A DNA stretch of 5,546 nucleotides, taken from the NCBI GenBank assembly GCA_022794295.1, contig JAAWEO010000147.1, positions 1-5,546 on the forward strand, given 5' to 3'. This document shows, in pieces, positions 1-5,398 of the stretch. Under the pieces are notes generated by a model. That model did no database searches. It was not told the DNA's origin and worked only from the letters and a program-made list of their open reading frames with translations. The stretch comes from Angelakisella sp. (GTDB lineage Bacteria > Bacillota > Clostridia > Oscillospirales > Ruminococcaceae). Each line of letters opens with the position of its first letter. Positions within the stretch are counted from its first letter, which is position 1. Position numbers and translations under genes: made by a program.

Positions 1-128
1 TCTGCCGCCGCAGCGGCGTCTCGGAGCGCAACTGCCCCGAAGGGGCAGCTCTTAGCGCGGAGAGGCTTTGCTCCTTTCTTTTTGAAAGAAAAAAAGAAAA
101 GAGAAGCCTGCTCGCCCTGCACCCAGCT
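1..128. repeat. Gene-free stretch with GC-rich and A/T-tract foldbacks, possible dispersed intergenic repeat
   Basis: No open frame with a ribosome binding site is visible. Three foldbacks can be read. At 4-17 GCCGC pairs with GCGGC around a 4-base loop. At 32-48 CTGCCCC pairs with GGGGCAG; read on the minus strand this is a stem closed by a C(UUCG)G tetraloop. At 63-109 there is a long imperfect hairpin: AGGCTT (63-68) pairs with AAGCCT (104-109), CTC (71-73) with GAG (101-103), and the T-rich strand 75-83 with the A-rich strand 91-100. Several short hairpins of mixed composition in one gap are typical of mobile or dispersed intergenic elements, but this window has only one copy, so the repeat status is inference. 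The 63-109 hairpin could alternatively be a weak terminator. Confidence 0.35.
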
Positions 129-133
129 ACCCT

Positions 134-161
134 GCAAATACACCCCGGTGGGGTGTTTTGC
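134..161. terminator. Candidate bidirectional intrinsic terminator
   Basis: A stem of about 12 pairs forms between 134-146 and 150-161: GCAAA, a one-base bulge, then ACACCCC pairs with GGGGTGTTTTGC, with a 3-base loop (GGT, 147-149). The GC core is flanked by A-rich bases on one side and T-rich bases on the other, so a U-tract follows the core in both directions (TTTT on the plus strand, TATTT on the minus strand). It lies about 85 bases beyond the pspC stop and is the best candidate in this gap for ending the padR operon. The U-tracts are short, so efficiency is uncertain. Confidence 0.45.
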
Positions 162-175
162 AATCCAGCCCCCTT

Positions 176-208
176 CGAATGGACCGGCCCATAAGGCCGA
201 TCCATTCG
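176..208 (-). terminator. Long stem-loop downstream of the padR operon
   Basis: The 14-base arms 176-189 and 195-208 enclose a 5-base loop. On the minus strand every position pairs, the only non-Watson-Crick pair being one G-U; on the plus strand the same position is an A-C mismatch. This asymmetry suggests the structure is maintained in minus-strand RNA, that is, in the 3' end of the padR-to-pspC transcript. No U-run follows, so it is more likely a 3' stabilising hairpin, or part of a compound terminator with the neighbouring stems, than a classic intrinsic terminator. Confidence 0.4.
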
Positions 209-218
209 ACCCTCTACA

Positions 219-243
219 GGCCGCCGTCAGGCGGCCCTAGGGC
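219..243 (-). other. Stem-loop just after the pspC stop codon
   Basis: GGCCGCC (219-225) pairs perfectly with GGCGGCC (230-236) around a 4-base loop. It overlaps the 10-base palindrome GCCCTAGGGC at 234-243. On the minus strand it begins about ten bases after the pspC stop. There is no following U-tract, so termination here is doubtful; together with the stems at 176-208 and 134-161 it makes a cluster of three stable structures at the operon's 3' end. Confidence 0.35.
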
Positions 244-246
244 GCA

Positions 247-444
247 TCACATGCCAGGCTTATCAGGCAGAGCGATGGCAAAGAACAGGTAGGCCCAGAA
301 GCCGATGGAGGCTCCGCAAACTGTGGCCAGGGCCCAGAGGACCCGGACCAGGGATACATCCACATTGAGATATTCCGATACCCCCAGACAAACACCGCAA
401 ACCTTCCGGCCCTCCCGGACCCGATAAAGCTTTTTGGGCTGCAT
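247..444 (-). CDS. PspC domain protein, small membrane protein, last gene of the padR operon
   Basis: A 65-residue protein that is almost entirely one PspC domain. The N-terminal part (KKLYRVREGRKVCGVCLGVSE, residues 4-24, continuing to YLNVDVSLVRVLW at 25-37) follows the family pattern of a basic K-L-Y-R start, G-V-x-x-G-[VI]-x-E-Y, then D-x-x-L-V-R-x-[LI]-W. It is followed by one hydrophobic membrane segment (about 33-59) and a short polar tail. PspC proteins are inner-membrane components of phage-shock or envelope-stress responses; in Firmicutes, stand-alone short forms commonly sit beside DUF4097 genes (yvlB/yvlC in Bacillus subtilis). The ATG start has an AAGGAGG site (452-458) seven bases upstream, overlapping the stop codon of the DUF4097 gene, so translation is probably coupled. 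Domain assignment is firm; its exact role here is inference. Confidence 0.92.
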   Translation of the reverse strand: MQPKKLYRVREGRKVCGVCLGVSEYLNVDVSLVRVLWALATVCGASIGFWAYLFFAIALPDKPGM

Positions 445-456
445 TACAAAACCTCC

Positions 457-1323
457 TTATCCTTCCCGGAATGTGAGCTCTACCGAGCCCATTCCGCAGT
501 CAATGGTAAACCGGTTGGGGGCCTCGAGGTTCCAGCTTCTTTCCGCCCCGAAGCCGCCAACAACCTCGCTTCCGATGGGGGGAAGACCGTCACTGGAAAT
601 ATCTTCCCCGTTTATCTCCACCGAGCCCATCCCCACAGTGACATTGTACCCGTAATCCTGGGGATTGCCGGTGAGCATCAGTTCCGCGCTGCCCATGCCG
701 CAGCTGATGAATCCCTGACCGGTGATCGTCCCGGCGAGCTCCAGGCTACCCATTCCAATGGTGATTTCACAGTCCCCGGAGGAAAAACCGGTGGCAATCA
801 AGTTGCCCATTCCCACCTCCAGGGAGGATTCCCGGGCGGAAAGGTTCTTTACTGTCAGGTCCCCCATGGAAAGGGCAAGCTCCGCATCCTCTGCAACAAA
901 GCTTCGAGGCAGCGTGATGGTAATGGTGGGAACCTTATCCCCAGACATCCGGTTTACATTTTTCGTATCGCATTCAATCTCCCAGGTATCGCCGTCCACC
1001 TCGGTACGGAACCGTTTGGCGTTGATCTTTTTGGCCTCCACCCGGAAGGTATCCCCAGTCTTTATGGTGACGTCGGCACAGGAAAGGTCAAAATCCAGCT
1101 TGGTGATTCCACCGGGATAAACGGTGTCGATGGTATCGCTGCCGTAAAGAGGGTTGCCCCAGCCGTTAAAGGGGCCAATCCGCCAGCTGCCGTGGAGGGG
1201 AAAGACCACCTCGTCCAAACGGGCAACGCGCCCCCCTATAAGAAATCCCACCAGGGAAAGGAGCAGACCCAAGGAGATCAGCACCGCGGCGACTCCGCAG
1301 GCAATGCGGTAAAAGGCTTTCAT
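457..1323 (-). CDS. DUF4097 family membrane-anchored beta-repeat protein
   Basis: A 288-residue protein with an N-terminal hydrophobic segment (about residues 7-30, preceded by basic residues) that acts as an uncleaved signal anchor, leaving the rest outside the cell. Residues 73-288 are beta-rich, as in DUF4097 (putative adhesin) proteins. A striking G-M-G-[S/N/D]-[L/V/A] motif recurs with Met at 153, 172, 191, 210, 232 and 278; the first four are exactly 19 residues apart, suggesting stacked turns of a beta-helix. DUF4097 proteins are found in envelope-stress operons with PspC and PadR or HAAS genes; no enzymatic activity is known to me. The chosen ATG (1323) follows GGAGG (1333-1337) by nine bases; the GTG at 1326, six bases from the site, is an equal alternative adding one Met. 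Start and upstream stop overlap (TGATG), showing coupling with the DUF1700 gene. Confidence 0.88.
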   Translation of the reverse strand: MKAFYRIACGVAAVLISLGLLLSLVGFLIGGRVARLDEVVFPLHGSWRIGPFNGWGNPLYGSDTIDTVYPGGITKLDFDLSCADVTIKTGDTFRVEAKKINAKRFRTEVDGDTWEIECDTKNVNRMSGDKVPTITITLPRSFVAEDAELALSMGDLTVKNLSARESSLEVGMGNLIATGFSSGDCEITIGMGSLELAGTITGQGFISCGMGSAELMLTGNPQDYGYNVTVGMGSVEINGEDISSDGLPPIGSEVVGGFGAERSWNLEAPNRFTIDCGMGSVELTFREG

Positions 1324-2054
1324 CACTGAACACCTCCGTTTTTGTTATGGAAGGGCTTGCGGCAAAGCTCCACCAGCCACCGGAATACCGGGGGCAGAGC
1401 GGTGACCGCGATCCAGACACAAAGGACCAGGCCCAGAAGGCCCACGCCGGTCATGGTAAGTCCGATGCCCGTCCCCAGCAGAGCCAGCCCCGGAACGGTG
1501 ATAATCTCCAGAATGGAGCACCAGGCCCAGGACAGGCCCCCGGCAATTAGGATACCGATGACTGCAAGAACAGCGGCAATCACTCCCACCACTGCCATGA
1601 TCAGCCCAGCGACAACAGCCAGCAGCGCCAGCAGCAGGGCGAACCAGATGGGGAAGCTGATAATAAGCAGAAACACCAGGGCGGCGGTGCCGCAGCCGGA
1701 GCGCCGCTGGGGATAGTAGGGGGGCACTGGACCGTAACCCCGCTGGACATAGGTCTCCGGGCTGGTGGTGTAGGTCTGGGGACCCTGGCCGGGGCGGTAC
1801 TGGGGCCCGGGGCGGTAGGTGTACTGCTGGGTGGAGGCGGCGGGGTTGTACCCTGGGTTGCGCTGGGCAAAGTCCTCCCGGATGGACCGGGCCACTTCAT
1901 CGGGGCTGCCCAGGTCCCGGAGCAGCTGGGGCCAGTTTTCCTCCCCAGCATCGGCAAAGTACTCGTCATAAAACTTCAGGGCGCAAAGGCGCTCCTCCGG
2001 CGGCAGGGAAACAAGCTGCTCTGCCAGCCGGTGCATAAATTCCTGTTTGGTCAT
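1323..2054 (-). CDS. HAAS/DUF1700 domain polytopic membrane protein
   Basis: A 243-residue protein in three parts. Residues 1-65 form a helical HAAS/DUF1700 domain (MTKQEFMHRLAEQL, then LPPEER, then KFYDEYFADAGEE, then LGSPDEVARSI), the typical form for this family. Residues 66-120 are a low-complexity linker rich in Pro, Tyr, Gln and Gly. Residues 123-228 hold several closely spaced hydrophobic segments (about 123-148, 149-171, 182-216), so the protein spans the membrane perhaps four times. HAAS domains are very often encoded directly after a PadR regulator, and the domain is thought to be a cytosolic partner linking PadR to membrane proteins. The ATG at 2054 is preferred over the TTG two codons earlier because AGAGGA (2062-2067) lies seven bases upstream of it but only one base from the TTG. 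It starts two bases after the padR stop. Confidence 0.9.
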   Translation of the reverse strand: MTKQEFMHRLAEQLVSLPPEERLCALKFYDEYFADAGEENWPQLLRDLGSPDEVARSIREDFAQRNPGYNPAASTQQYTYRPGPQYRPGQGPQTYTTSPETYVQRGYGPVPPYYPQRRSGCGTAALVFLLIISFPIWFALLLALLAVVAGLIMAVVGVIAAVLAVIGILIAGGLSWAWCSILEIITVPGLALLGTGIGLTMTGVGLLGLVLCVWIAVTALPPVFRWLVELCRKPFHNKNGGVQ

Positions 2055-2056
2055 AA

Positions 2057-2377
2057 TCAAATCCTCTCGCTTCCGTAGAATATCCTGTCCAGCCTGTCCT
2101 TATAGCTTTCCCATTCCTCCAGGGTTTGCCGCAGCTGCTCCCGGCCCCGGGGGGTGATGCTGTAATAGCGGCGGTTCCTGCCGGAAAATTCCTGGTCGTG
2201 GACCTCCAGACAGCCGTCCTTTTGCAGCCGCCGCAGCACCGGATAAAGGGTGGATTCGGAGATTTCCATCACAGCCCGGATGTCCTGGGTGATTTTGTAG
2301 CCATAGGTCGTTTCCTCACGGGCCACCACCGCCAGGACGATAGCATCCATCAGCGCCGCGCTGGGAGTGATCGTCAT
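2057..2377 (-). CDS. PadR family transcriptional regulator
   Basis: A 106-residue PadR protein, the short (subfamily-2-like) form of a winged helix-turn-helix repressor with a brief C-terminal dimerisation helix. Diagnostic stretches are TTYGYKITQDI (residues 23-33), ISESTLYPVLRRLQKDG (39-55, recognition region) and RNRRYYSITPRGREQL (67-82, wing), followed by a helix with W88. PadR proteins usually repress their own operon and neighbouring membrane genes until an effector or membrane signal releases them. The ATG at 2377 is chosen because GGGAGG (2385-2390) lies seven bases upstream; an in-frame ATG at 2422 would begin at or before the predicted transcription start and is rejected. First gene of a four-gene operon, with a promoter and a candidate operator directly upstream. 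No part of the fold appears missing. Ligand unknown. Confidence 0.93.
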   Translation of the reverse strand: MTITPSAALMDAIVLAVVAREETTYGYKITQDIRAVMEISESTLYPVLRRLQKDGCLEVHDQEFSGRNRRYYSITPRGREQLRQTLEEWESYKDRLDRIFYGSERI

Positions 2378-2404
2378 GGGCTCGCCTCCCTTCCTTTTGC
2401 AGAT

Positions 2405-2422
2405 ACAATATTGTTGGAACAA
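2405..2422. repeat. Small palindromes in the padR leader
   Basis: Between the predicted transcription start and the padR ribosome binding site lie a perfect 10-base palindrome ACAATATTGT (2405-2414) and, overlapping it, TTGTT-GG-AACAA (2411-2422). They could be a second regulator site next to the main inverted repeat. Short AT-rich palindromes arise easily by chance, so support is weak. Confidence 0.3.
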
Positions 2423-2424
2423 CT

Positions 2425-2445
2425 ATATTATATGTAATATAATAT
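2425..2445. promoter_or_regulatory. Candidate PadR operator (9+3+9 inverted repeat) over the padR promoter
   Basis: ATATTATAT (2425-2433) and ATATAATAT (2437-2445) are perfect reverse complements separated by GTA. The repeat covers the whole -10 box and most of the promoter spacer, where a bound dimer would block RNA polymerase. PadR proteins bind AT-rich dyads of about this size at their own promoters, so autorepression is the likely use. The caveat is that part of the symmetry comes from the AT-rich -10 sequence itself. Confidence 0.55.
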
Positions 2446-2455
2446 TATGTGTCAA
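2427..2455 (-). promoter_or_regulatory. Consensus sigma-A promoter of the padR operon
   Basis: On the minus strand TTGACA (2455-2450) is followed after exactly 17 bases by TATAAT (2432-2427). Both hexamers match the vegetative consensus perfectly with optimal spacing, in an AT-rich island inside a GC-rich region. The predicted start is near 2420, giving a leader of about 43 bases to the padR ATG. A promoter this strong would be expected to be held down by a repressor, which fits autoregulation by PadR. Confidence 0.88.
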
Positions 2456-2480
2456 TAGGATTCCTAAAAATTTTTGCAGC

Positions 2481-2533
2481 AAAAAAGGGACTGGTGTCCT
2501 CCGCCCGATCAAAGGGCGGCAAACACCAGTCCC
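2481..2533 (-). terminator. Intrinsic terminator after gerW
   Basis: GGGACTGGTGT (2487-2497) pairs perfectly over 11 bases with ACACCAGTCCC (2523-2533), and inside it CCGCCC (2501-2506) pairs with GGGCGG (2514-2519). On the minus strand the stem is followed directly by six T residues (complement of 2481-2486). It starts about 18 bases after the gerW stop and separates that transcript from the padR promoter, whose -35 box is 25 bases further on. Direction is clear: on the plus strand no T-tract follows. Confidence 0.92.
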
Positions 2534-2551
2534 GGAATGGAACAGATATGT

Positions 2552-2968
2552 TTAGTTTTCCGGGGCGGGAGCCTCGGGGGCAGGGGAAGGGGGTTCTCCC
2601 TTCTTTCCCATTCCGCTGACAAATCCGCTGACCCGGTCCAGAACATCGGGGACCATCCCCACCACCCGGTCCGCCGCGTTGGCAAAGCTCTGGATCTGTA
2701 GGACCTTTACATTCCCCTCCTGGATCACCAGGAAAGCCACAGGGGTGATGGACACCCCGCCGCCGCTGCCGCCGCCGAAAAGCTCCTTCTGGGTGGCCGG
2801 AAGGTCGCTTCCCCCCGTGCCAAAGCCAAAGGAGACCCGGGAGACCGGCAGGATGGTGGTTCCGTCCGGGGTGGTGATGGGTTTGCCGATCACCGAATTG
2901 GAGTCGATCAGCATCTGTAGATTTTTCATGGAGCTGTCGGTCAGCTCACTAATAGGTTTTACCGCCAT
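2552..2968 (-). CDS. ytfJ: GerW/YtfJ family sporulation protein
   Basis: A 138-residue GerW (YtfJ) protein. The family core is clear: MKNLQMLIDSNSVIGKPI (residues 14-31), TPDGTTILPVSRVSFGFGTGG (33-53), a Gly-rich stretch FGGGSGGGVS (64-73), and ITPVAFLVI (74-82) followed by VKVLQI. The tail (122-138) is Pro/Glu/Ala-rich and likely disordered. In Bacillus subtilis GerW is made during sporulation and is needed for L-alanine-triggered spore germination, so this supports a spore-former. Start choice is open: an extended site AAGGCGGTGA (2978-2987) covers the stop of the upstream gene, with the ATG at 2968 nine bases beyond it; in-frame TTG codons at 2977 and 2974 are closer and would add two or three residues. 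I prefer the ATG. The preceding DUF2953 gene is its usual operon partner (ytfI-ytfJ). Confidence 0.9.
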   Translation of the reverse strand: MAVKPISELTDSSMKNLQMLIDSNSVIGKPITTPDGTTILPVSRVSFGFGTGGSDLPATQKELFGGGSGGGVSITPVAFLVIQEGNVKVLQIQSFANAADRVVGMVPDVLDRVSGFVSGMGKKGEPPSPAPEAPAPEN

Positions 2969-2977
2969 AAACAACAA

Positions 2978-3604
2978 TCACCGCCTTGCTTCTGGTTGGG
3001 GCTTTTTCTGCCCGAGAAAGGTTTTTAACACATGGAACAAAAGGATGCAGCCGGCCGCTGCCAGGGTGACGGGGCGGACCTGGATGGTGACCTCCGCGTC
3101 TGCGGCCCCCCTCCCGGAGAGAAAATCGGGAAAAACATGATAGGTAAATTCCTTTACCCGGATCACTCCGGCCAGGGCGCTGTAGGCGCTGTACCCCAGG
3201 GCGTAGGCCCGTCCGCAGGCAATGCCCGCCTGGTCTGCCTCCTCCCCGGAGACCACAAGGGCCACACGGCACCGGGAGACAGTGATCCCCCGGGCGGTTC
3301 TCCCCAGGAATTCCCCCAACCGGGGGAGCAGGTCGTTGATCAGCCCCAGGAAGGCCAGAGCGGTTTCCGCCGGGTCCCCCTTTGGCTGCCTTTTCCCCCT
3401 TTTTTCCTTGAAGGGGGACTGTTTTTTTGCCTTTTTCGGCCGCTCCGGTTTTTCCTTTGCAGGCAGGAGGGGGACGGGAAAGAGCCACAACAGCCGAACT
3501 GTTACAGAAAGAATCTCTTTCCGCCACACCGCCTCTATTTTGACCGGGGCAAAAAGGAGCAGGGCCAGGAGGGCCAGAAGGGCGAAAAGGATGTAGGCTC
3601 CCAC
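2978..3604 (-). CDS. ytfI: DUF2953 (YtfI-like) membrane protein
   Basis: A 208-residue protein of the DUF2953 type. Residues 3-20 form an N-terminal hydrophobic anchor (AYILFALLALLALLLFAP), followed by a short beta-like stretch VKIEAVWRKEILSVTVRLLWLF (21-42), which is the usual family opening. Residues 50-76 are strongly basic (Lys/Arg/Pro-rich), an exposed linker. A second domain with alternating beta strands runs from about 107 to 177, and a hydrophobic helix (180-197) lies near the C-terminus. The family has no known enzymatic activity; it is coupled to gerW in many spore-formers. The start is GTG at 3604, nine bases after GGGAGG (3614-3619). Its stop touches the gerW ribosome binding site. 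Recognition rests on the N-terminal pattern and gerW adjacency, so the family call is good but the function is unknown. Confidence 0.82.
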   Translation of the reverse strand: MGAYILFALLALLALLLFAPVKIEAVWRKEILSVTVRLLWLFPVPLLPAKEKPERPKKAKKQSPFKEKRGKRQPKGDPAETALAFLGLINDLLPRLGEFLGRTARGITVSRCRVALVVSGEEADQAGIACGRAYALGYSAYSALAGVIRVKEFTYHVFPDFLSGRGAADAEVTIQVRPVTLAAAGCILLFHVLKTFLGQKKPQPEARR

Positions 3605-3653
3605 CGGCTTCTACCTCCCTGCTTTTGGTGGACTTTTTTACGGGGGGATGGGA

Positions 3654-5303
3654 TCACCGCTTCAGCTGGAATCTCCGGGTCTGGGCCTGGAGAAGATGGA
3701 CCTGCTCAAAGAGCTCGGCGCTGACGGCGGCGGACTCCTCGCTGCTGGCGGAGTTGGTCTGGACCACGCTGGAGATCTGTCCCAGACCGTCGGTCACCTG
3801 GGCGATAGCGGAGGCCTCGTTCTGCACCGCCTCGGCAATGGCGCCAATGGAACCGTTGGATTCCATCACCAGTGCCATGGTCTTCTGCAAGGAACGGGAG
3901 ACCTCGTCCACAATGCTGCTTCCCCGCTGGGTAGCCTTCACCGAGTTTTCGATCAGCTCCTTGGTGGCCTTGGCTGCCTGATCGGACTGGGTAGCCAGGC
4001 TGCGCACCTCGTCAGAGACCACAGCGAAGCCCTTGCCGGCGGCACCGGCCCGGGCGGCCTCTACGGCGGCGTTCAGGGCCAGGATGTTGGTCTGGAAGGC
4101 GATGTTTTCGATGGTGGCAATGATCCGGCCGATTTGCTGGGAGGCATCGGTGATATCCTTCATGGCGGAGACCATCTGGTCCATCTGCTGGCTGCTGATG
4201 GTAACCTGCTCCCCGGTGAGCCGGGCACCCTCCTGGGCCTGGGCGGCGGTCTTTACATTCTGGGCGGCGCTTTTGGAGAGCTGGTCCAGGGTGGCATAAA
4301 GGCCCTCCACCTCGCTGGCCTGCTCGGTGGCGCCCTGGGCCAGGGACTGGGAGCTGCTGGAAAGCTGCTCCGCATTGCCGGAGACCTTCTGCTCCGCCTG
4401 CTGGATATAGCCGAAGGCGTTGGAGATATTGGAGGTAAAGCTGTTGATGGATTCCTCGATGGACTGGAAGTCCCCAATGTAGGGCACAGAGGTGCCTACA
4501 TTAAAGTTGCCGTTGGAGAGTTCATCCATAATGCGGTTAATGTCGGTGACATATTCCTCGATGCGGGCCATGGAACCCTTGAGGGTCCGGGCCAGGTCCC
4601 CAAGCTCGTCATTGGCGCTGTAGTTCATGGTCAGCTCCAGGTGGCCATCCTGGAGGGGACGGCTTTCCTCGGTAATAGAGAGGATAGGCCGCAGCACCTT
4701 GTTGATGACGTAAAGCACCAGGCTGATCAGGGCGATCAGGGAAAGGCTGAGGCCCACAATGGAGGTAATGTGCATCATGGTGATGGTCCGCTCCATGTTA
4801 GCCTTGCTGGCGTTGCTGATGACCGTGCTTTCCTCCACCACAGCGTCCAGCTTGCCCACCAGGGTGTTCAGATTTTTCTGAATGGTGTTCTGGTAGTAGC
4901 TTTGGGCAGAGACGGGGTTTTGGCTGTACTGCTCCAGGGCGGAGACAGCGGACTGGTGAAGCTCCTTGTGAAGGGGCTCCATCTCCTGGCGCAGCTGGAT
5001 GATCACAGCGTCATCAGTTCCCGCGTCGCTGTAAAGCCACTGGCCCAGGACACAGGTGGTGGGGTCGGTGCTGCCGGTGAATTCGGTGCCGGCATACAGG
5101 GCGTTGCTCAGGTTGGAAGACCATTTGTAATGGGCCGATTCTGCCCGCTGGGCCTGGTCCAGAACCATAGCCGCCTCGGCGCTCATGTCCTGGCTGCGCT
5201 GGATGCTCAAGATATTGATGGTCATCATGAAGCTGAACAAAAGCACCGCCAGCAAGGCGACAGCCACCCGGATACCAACCATTTTTTTGATGCTCTTTCT
5301 CAT
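3654..5303 (-). CDS. Transmembrane methyl-accepting chemotaxis protein with an extracytoplasmic CZB-like sensor
   Basis: A 549-residue chemoreceptor. Membrane helix 1 is about residues 9-29 (after RKSIKK) and helix 2 about 179-200. Between them, outside the cell, H58-Y-K-W61, C84-V-L-G-Q-W89 and H112-KEL-H116 reproduce the zinc-binding pattern of the CZB domain (three His, one Cys). A HAMP domain follows (201-253, P206, DELG 232-235), then a second HAMP-like segment (255-300). The signalling domain occupies about 310-545, with a canonical hairpin tip NIAFQTNILALNAAVEAARAG (400-420) and GKGFAVVSDEVRSLA (423-437) for CheA/CheW. No C-terminal CheR-binding pentapeptide is present. The ATG at 5303 is chosen because AGGTG (5312-5316) lies eight bases upstream; ATGs at 5327 and 5411 lack a good site. 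Known CZB proteins sense zinc or hypochlorite; the ligand here is inference. Confidence 0.93.
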   Translation of the reverse strand: MRKSIKKMVGIRVAVALLAVLLFSFMMTINILSIQRSQDMSAEAAMVLDQAQRAESAHYKWSSNLSNALYAGTEFTGSTDPTTCVLGQWLYSDAGTDDAVIIQLRQEMEPLHKELHQSAVSALEQYSQNPVSAQSYYQNTIQKNLNTLVGKLDAVVEESTVISNASKANMERTITMMHITSIVGLSLSLIALISLVLYVINKVLRPILSITEESRPLQDGHLELTMNYSANDELGDLARTLKGSMARIEEYVTDINRIMDELSNGNFNVGTSVPYIGDFQSIEESINSFTSNISNAFGYIQQAEQKVSGNAEQLSSSSQSLAQGATEQASEVEGLYATLDQLSKSAAQNVKTAAQAQEGARLTGEQVTISSQQMDQMVSAMKDITDASQQIGRIIATIENIAFQTNILALNAAVEAARAGAAGKGFAVVSDEVRSLATQSDQAAKATKELIENSVKATQRGSSIVDEVSRSLQKTMALVMESNGSIGAIAEAVQNEASAIAQVTDGLGQISSVVQTNSASSEESAAVSAELFEQVHLLQAQTRRFQLKR

Positions 5304-5311
5304 AAAAAGTA

Positions 5312-5316
5312 CACCT
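5312..5316 (-). promoter_or_regulatory. Ribosome binding site deciding the chemoreceptor start
   Basis: AGGTG on the minus strand lies eight bases before the ATG at 5303. The alternative ATG at 5327 has only a weak GGA nearby, and the frame further upstream (to 5411) runs through the likely promoter. The start at 5303 also places six mostly basic residues before the first membrane helix, as usual for chemoreceptors. Confidence 0.7.
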
Positions 5317-5367
5317 GCTTTCTTCATTGTTTCCAGATTTTTTGCCGCAAAATCAAAAAAGATAAAA

Positions 5368-5398
5368 TTTATATGTAGGCACACAGCCTTATTGGCAA
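5368..5398 (-). promoter_or_regulatory. Weak candidate promoter of the chemoreceptor gene
   Basis: On the minus strand TTGCCA (5398-5393) is followed after 19 bases by TATAAA (5373-5368) in an AT-rich leader. The spacing is longer than ideal. A start near 5361 would leave a leader of about 57 bases containing a weak hairpin, GATTTT (5336-5341) with AAAATC (5349-5354). No convincing sigma-28 (motility) promoter was found. Confidence 0.35.

Noticed and set aside
1601..1969. Minus-strand 122-codon frame inside the DUF1700 gene
   Set aside because: Pro/Ala/Ser-rich out-of-frame reading of the linker and membrane region of the real gene.
2378..2422. 15-residue N-terminal extension of PadR
   Set aside because: Its ATG at 2422 lies at the predicted transcription start and has no ribosome binding site; the ATG at 2377 has GGGAGG at seven bases, and the extension itself is read from the leader and that site.
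2481..2533. Riboswitch or T-box leader upstream of padR
   Set aside because: The structure lies upstream of the padR promoter, not in its leader, and has the layout of a simple terminator for gerW.
3032..3724. Plus-strand frame of 230 codons opposite the DUF2953 gene
   Set aside because: Low-complexity Gly/Pro/Arg composition, no recognisable domain, and it is antisense to a gene with a good start and a conserved partner.
3648..5378. Plus-strand open frame of 576 codons opposite the chemoreceptor gene
   Set aside because: Its translation is Gly/Leu/His/Val-rich without a recognisable domain, and the minus strand encodes a complete canonical chemoreceptor. Long antisense frames are common opposite GC-rich genes because the complement of their third-position bias avoids stop codons.
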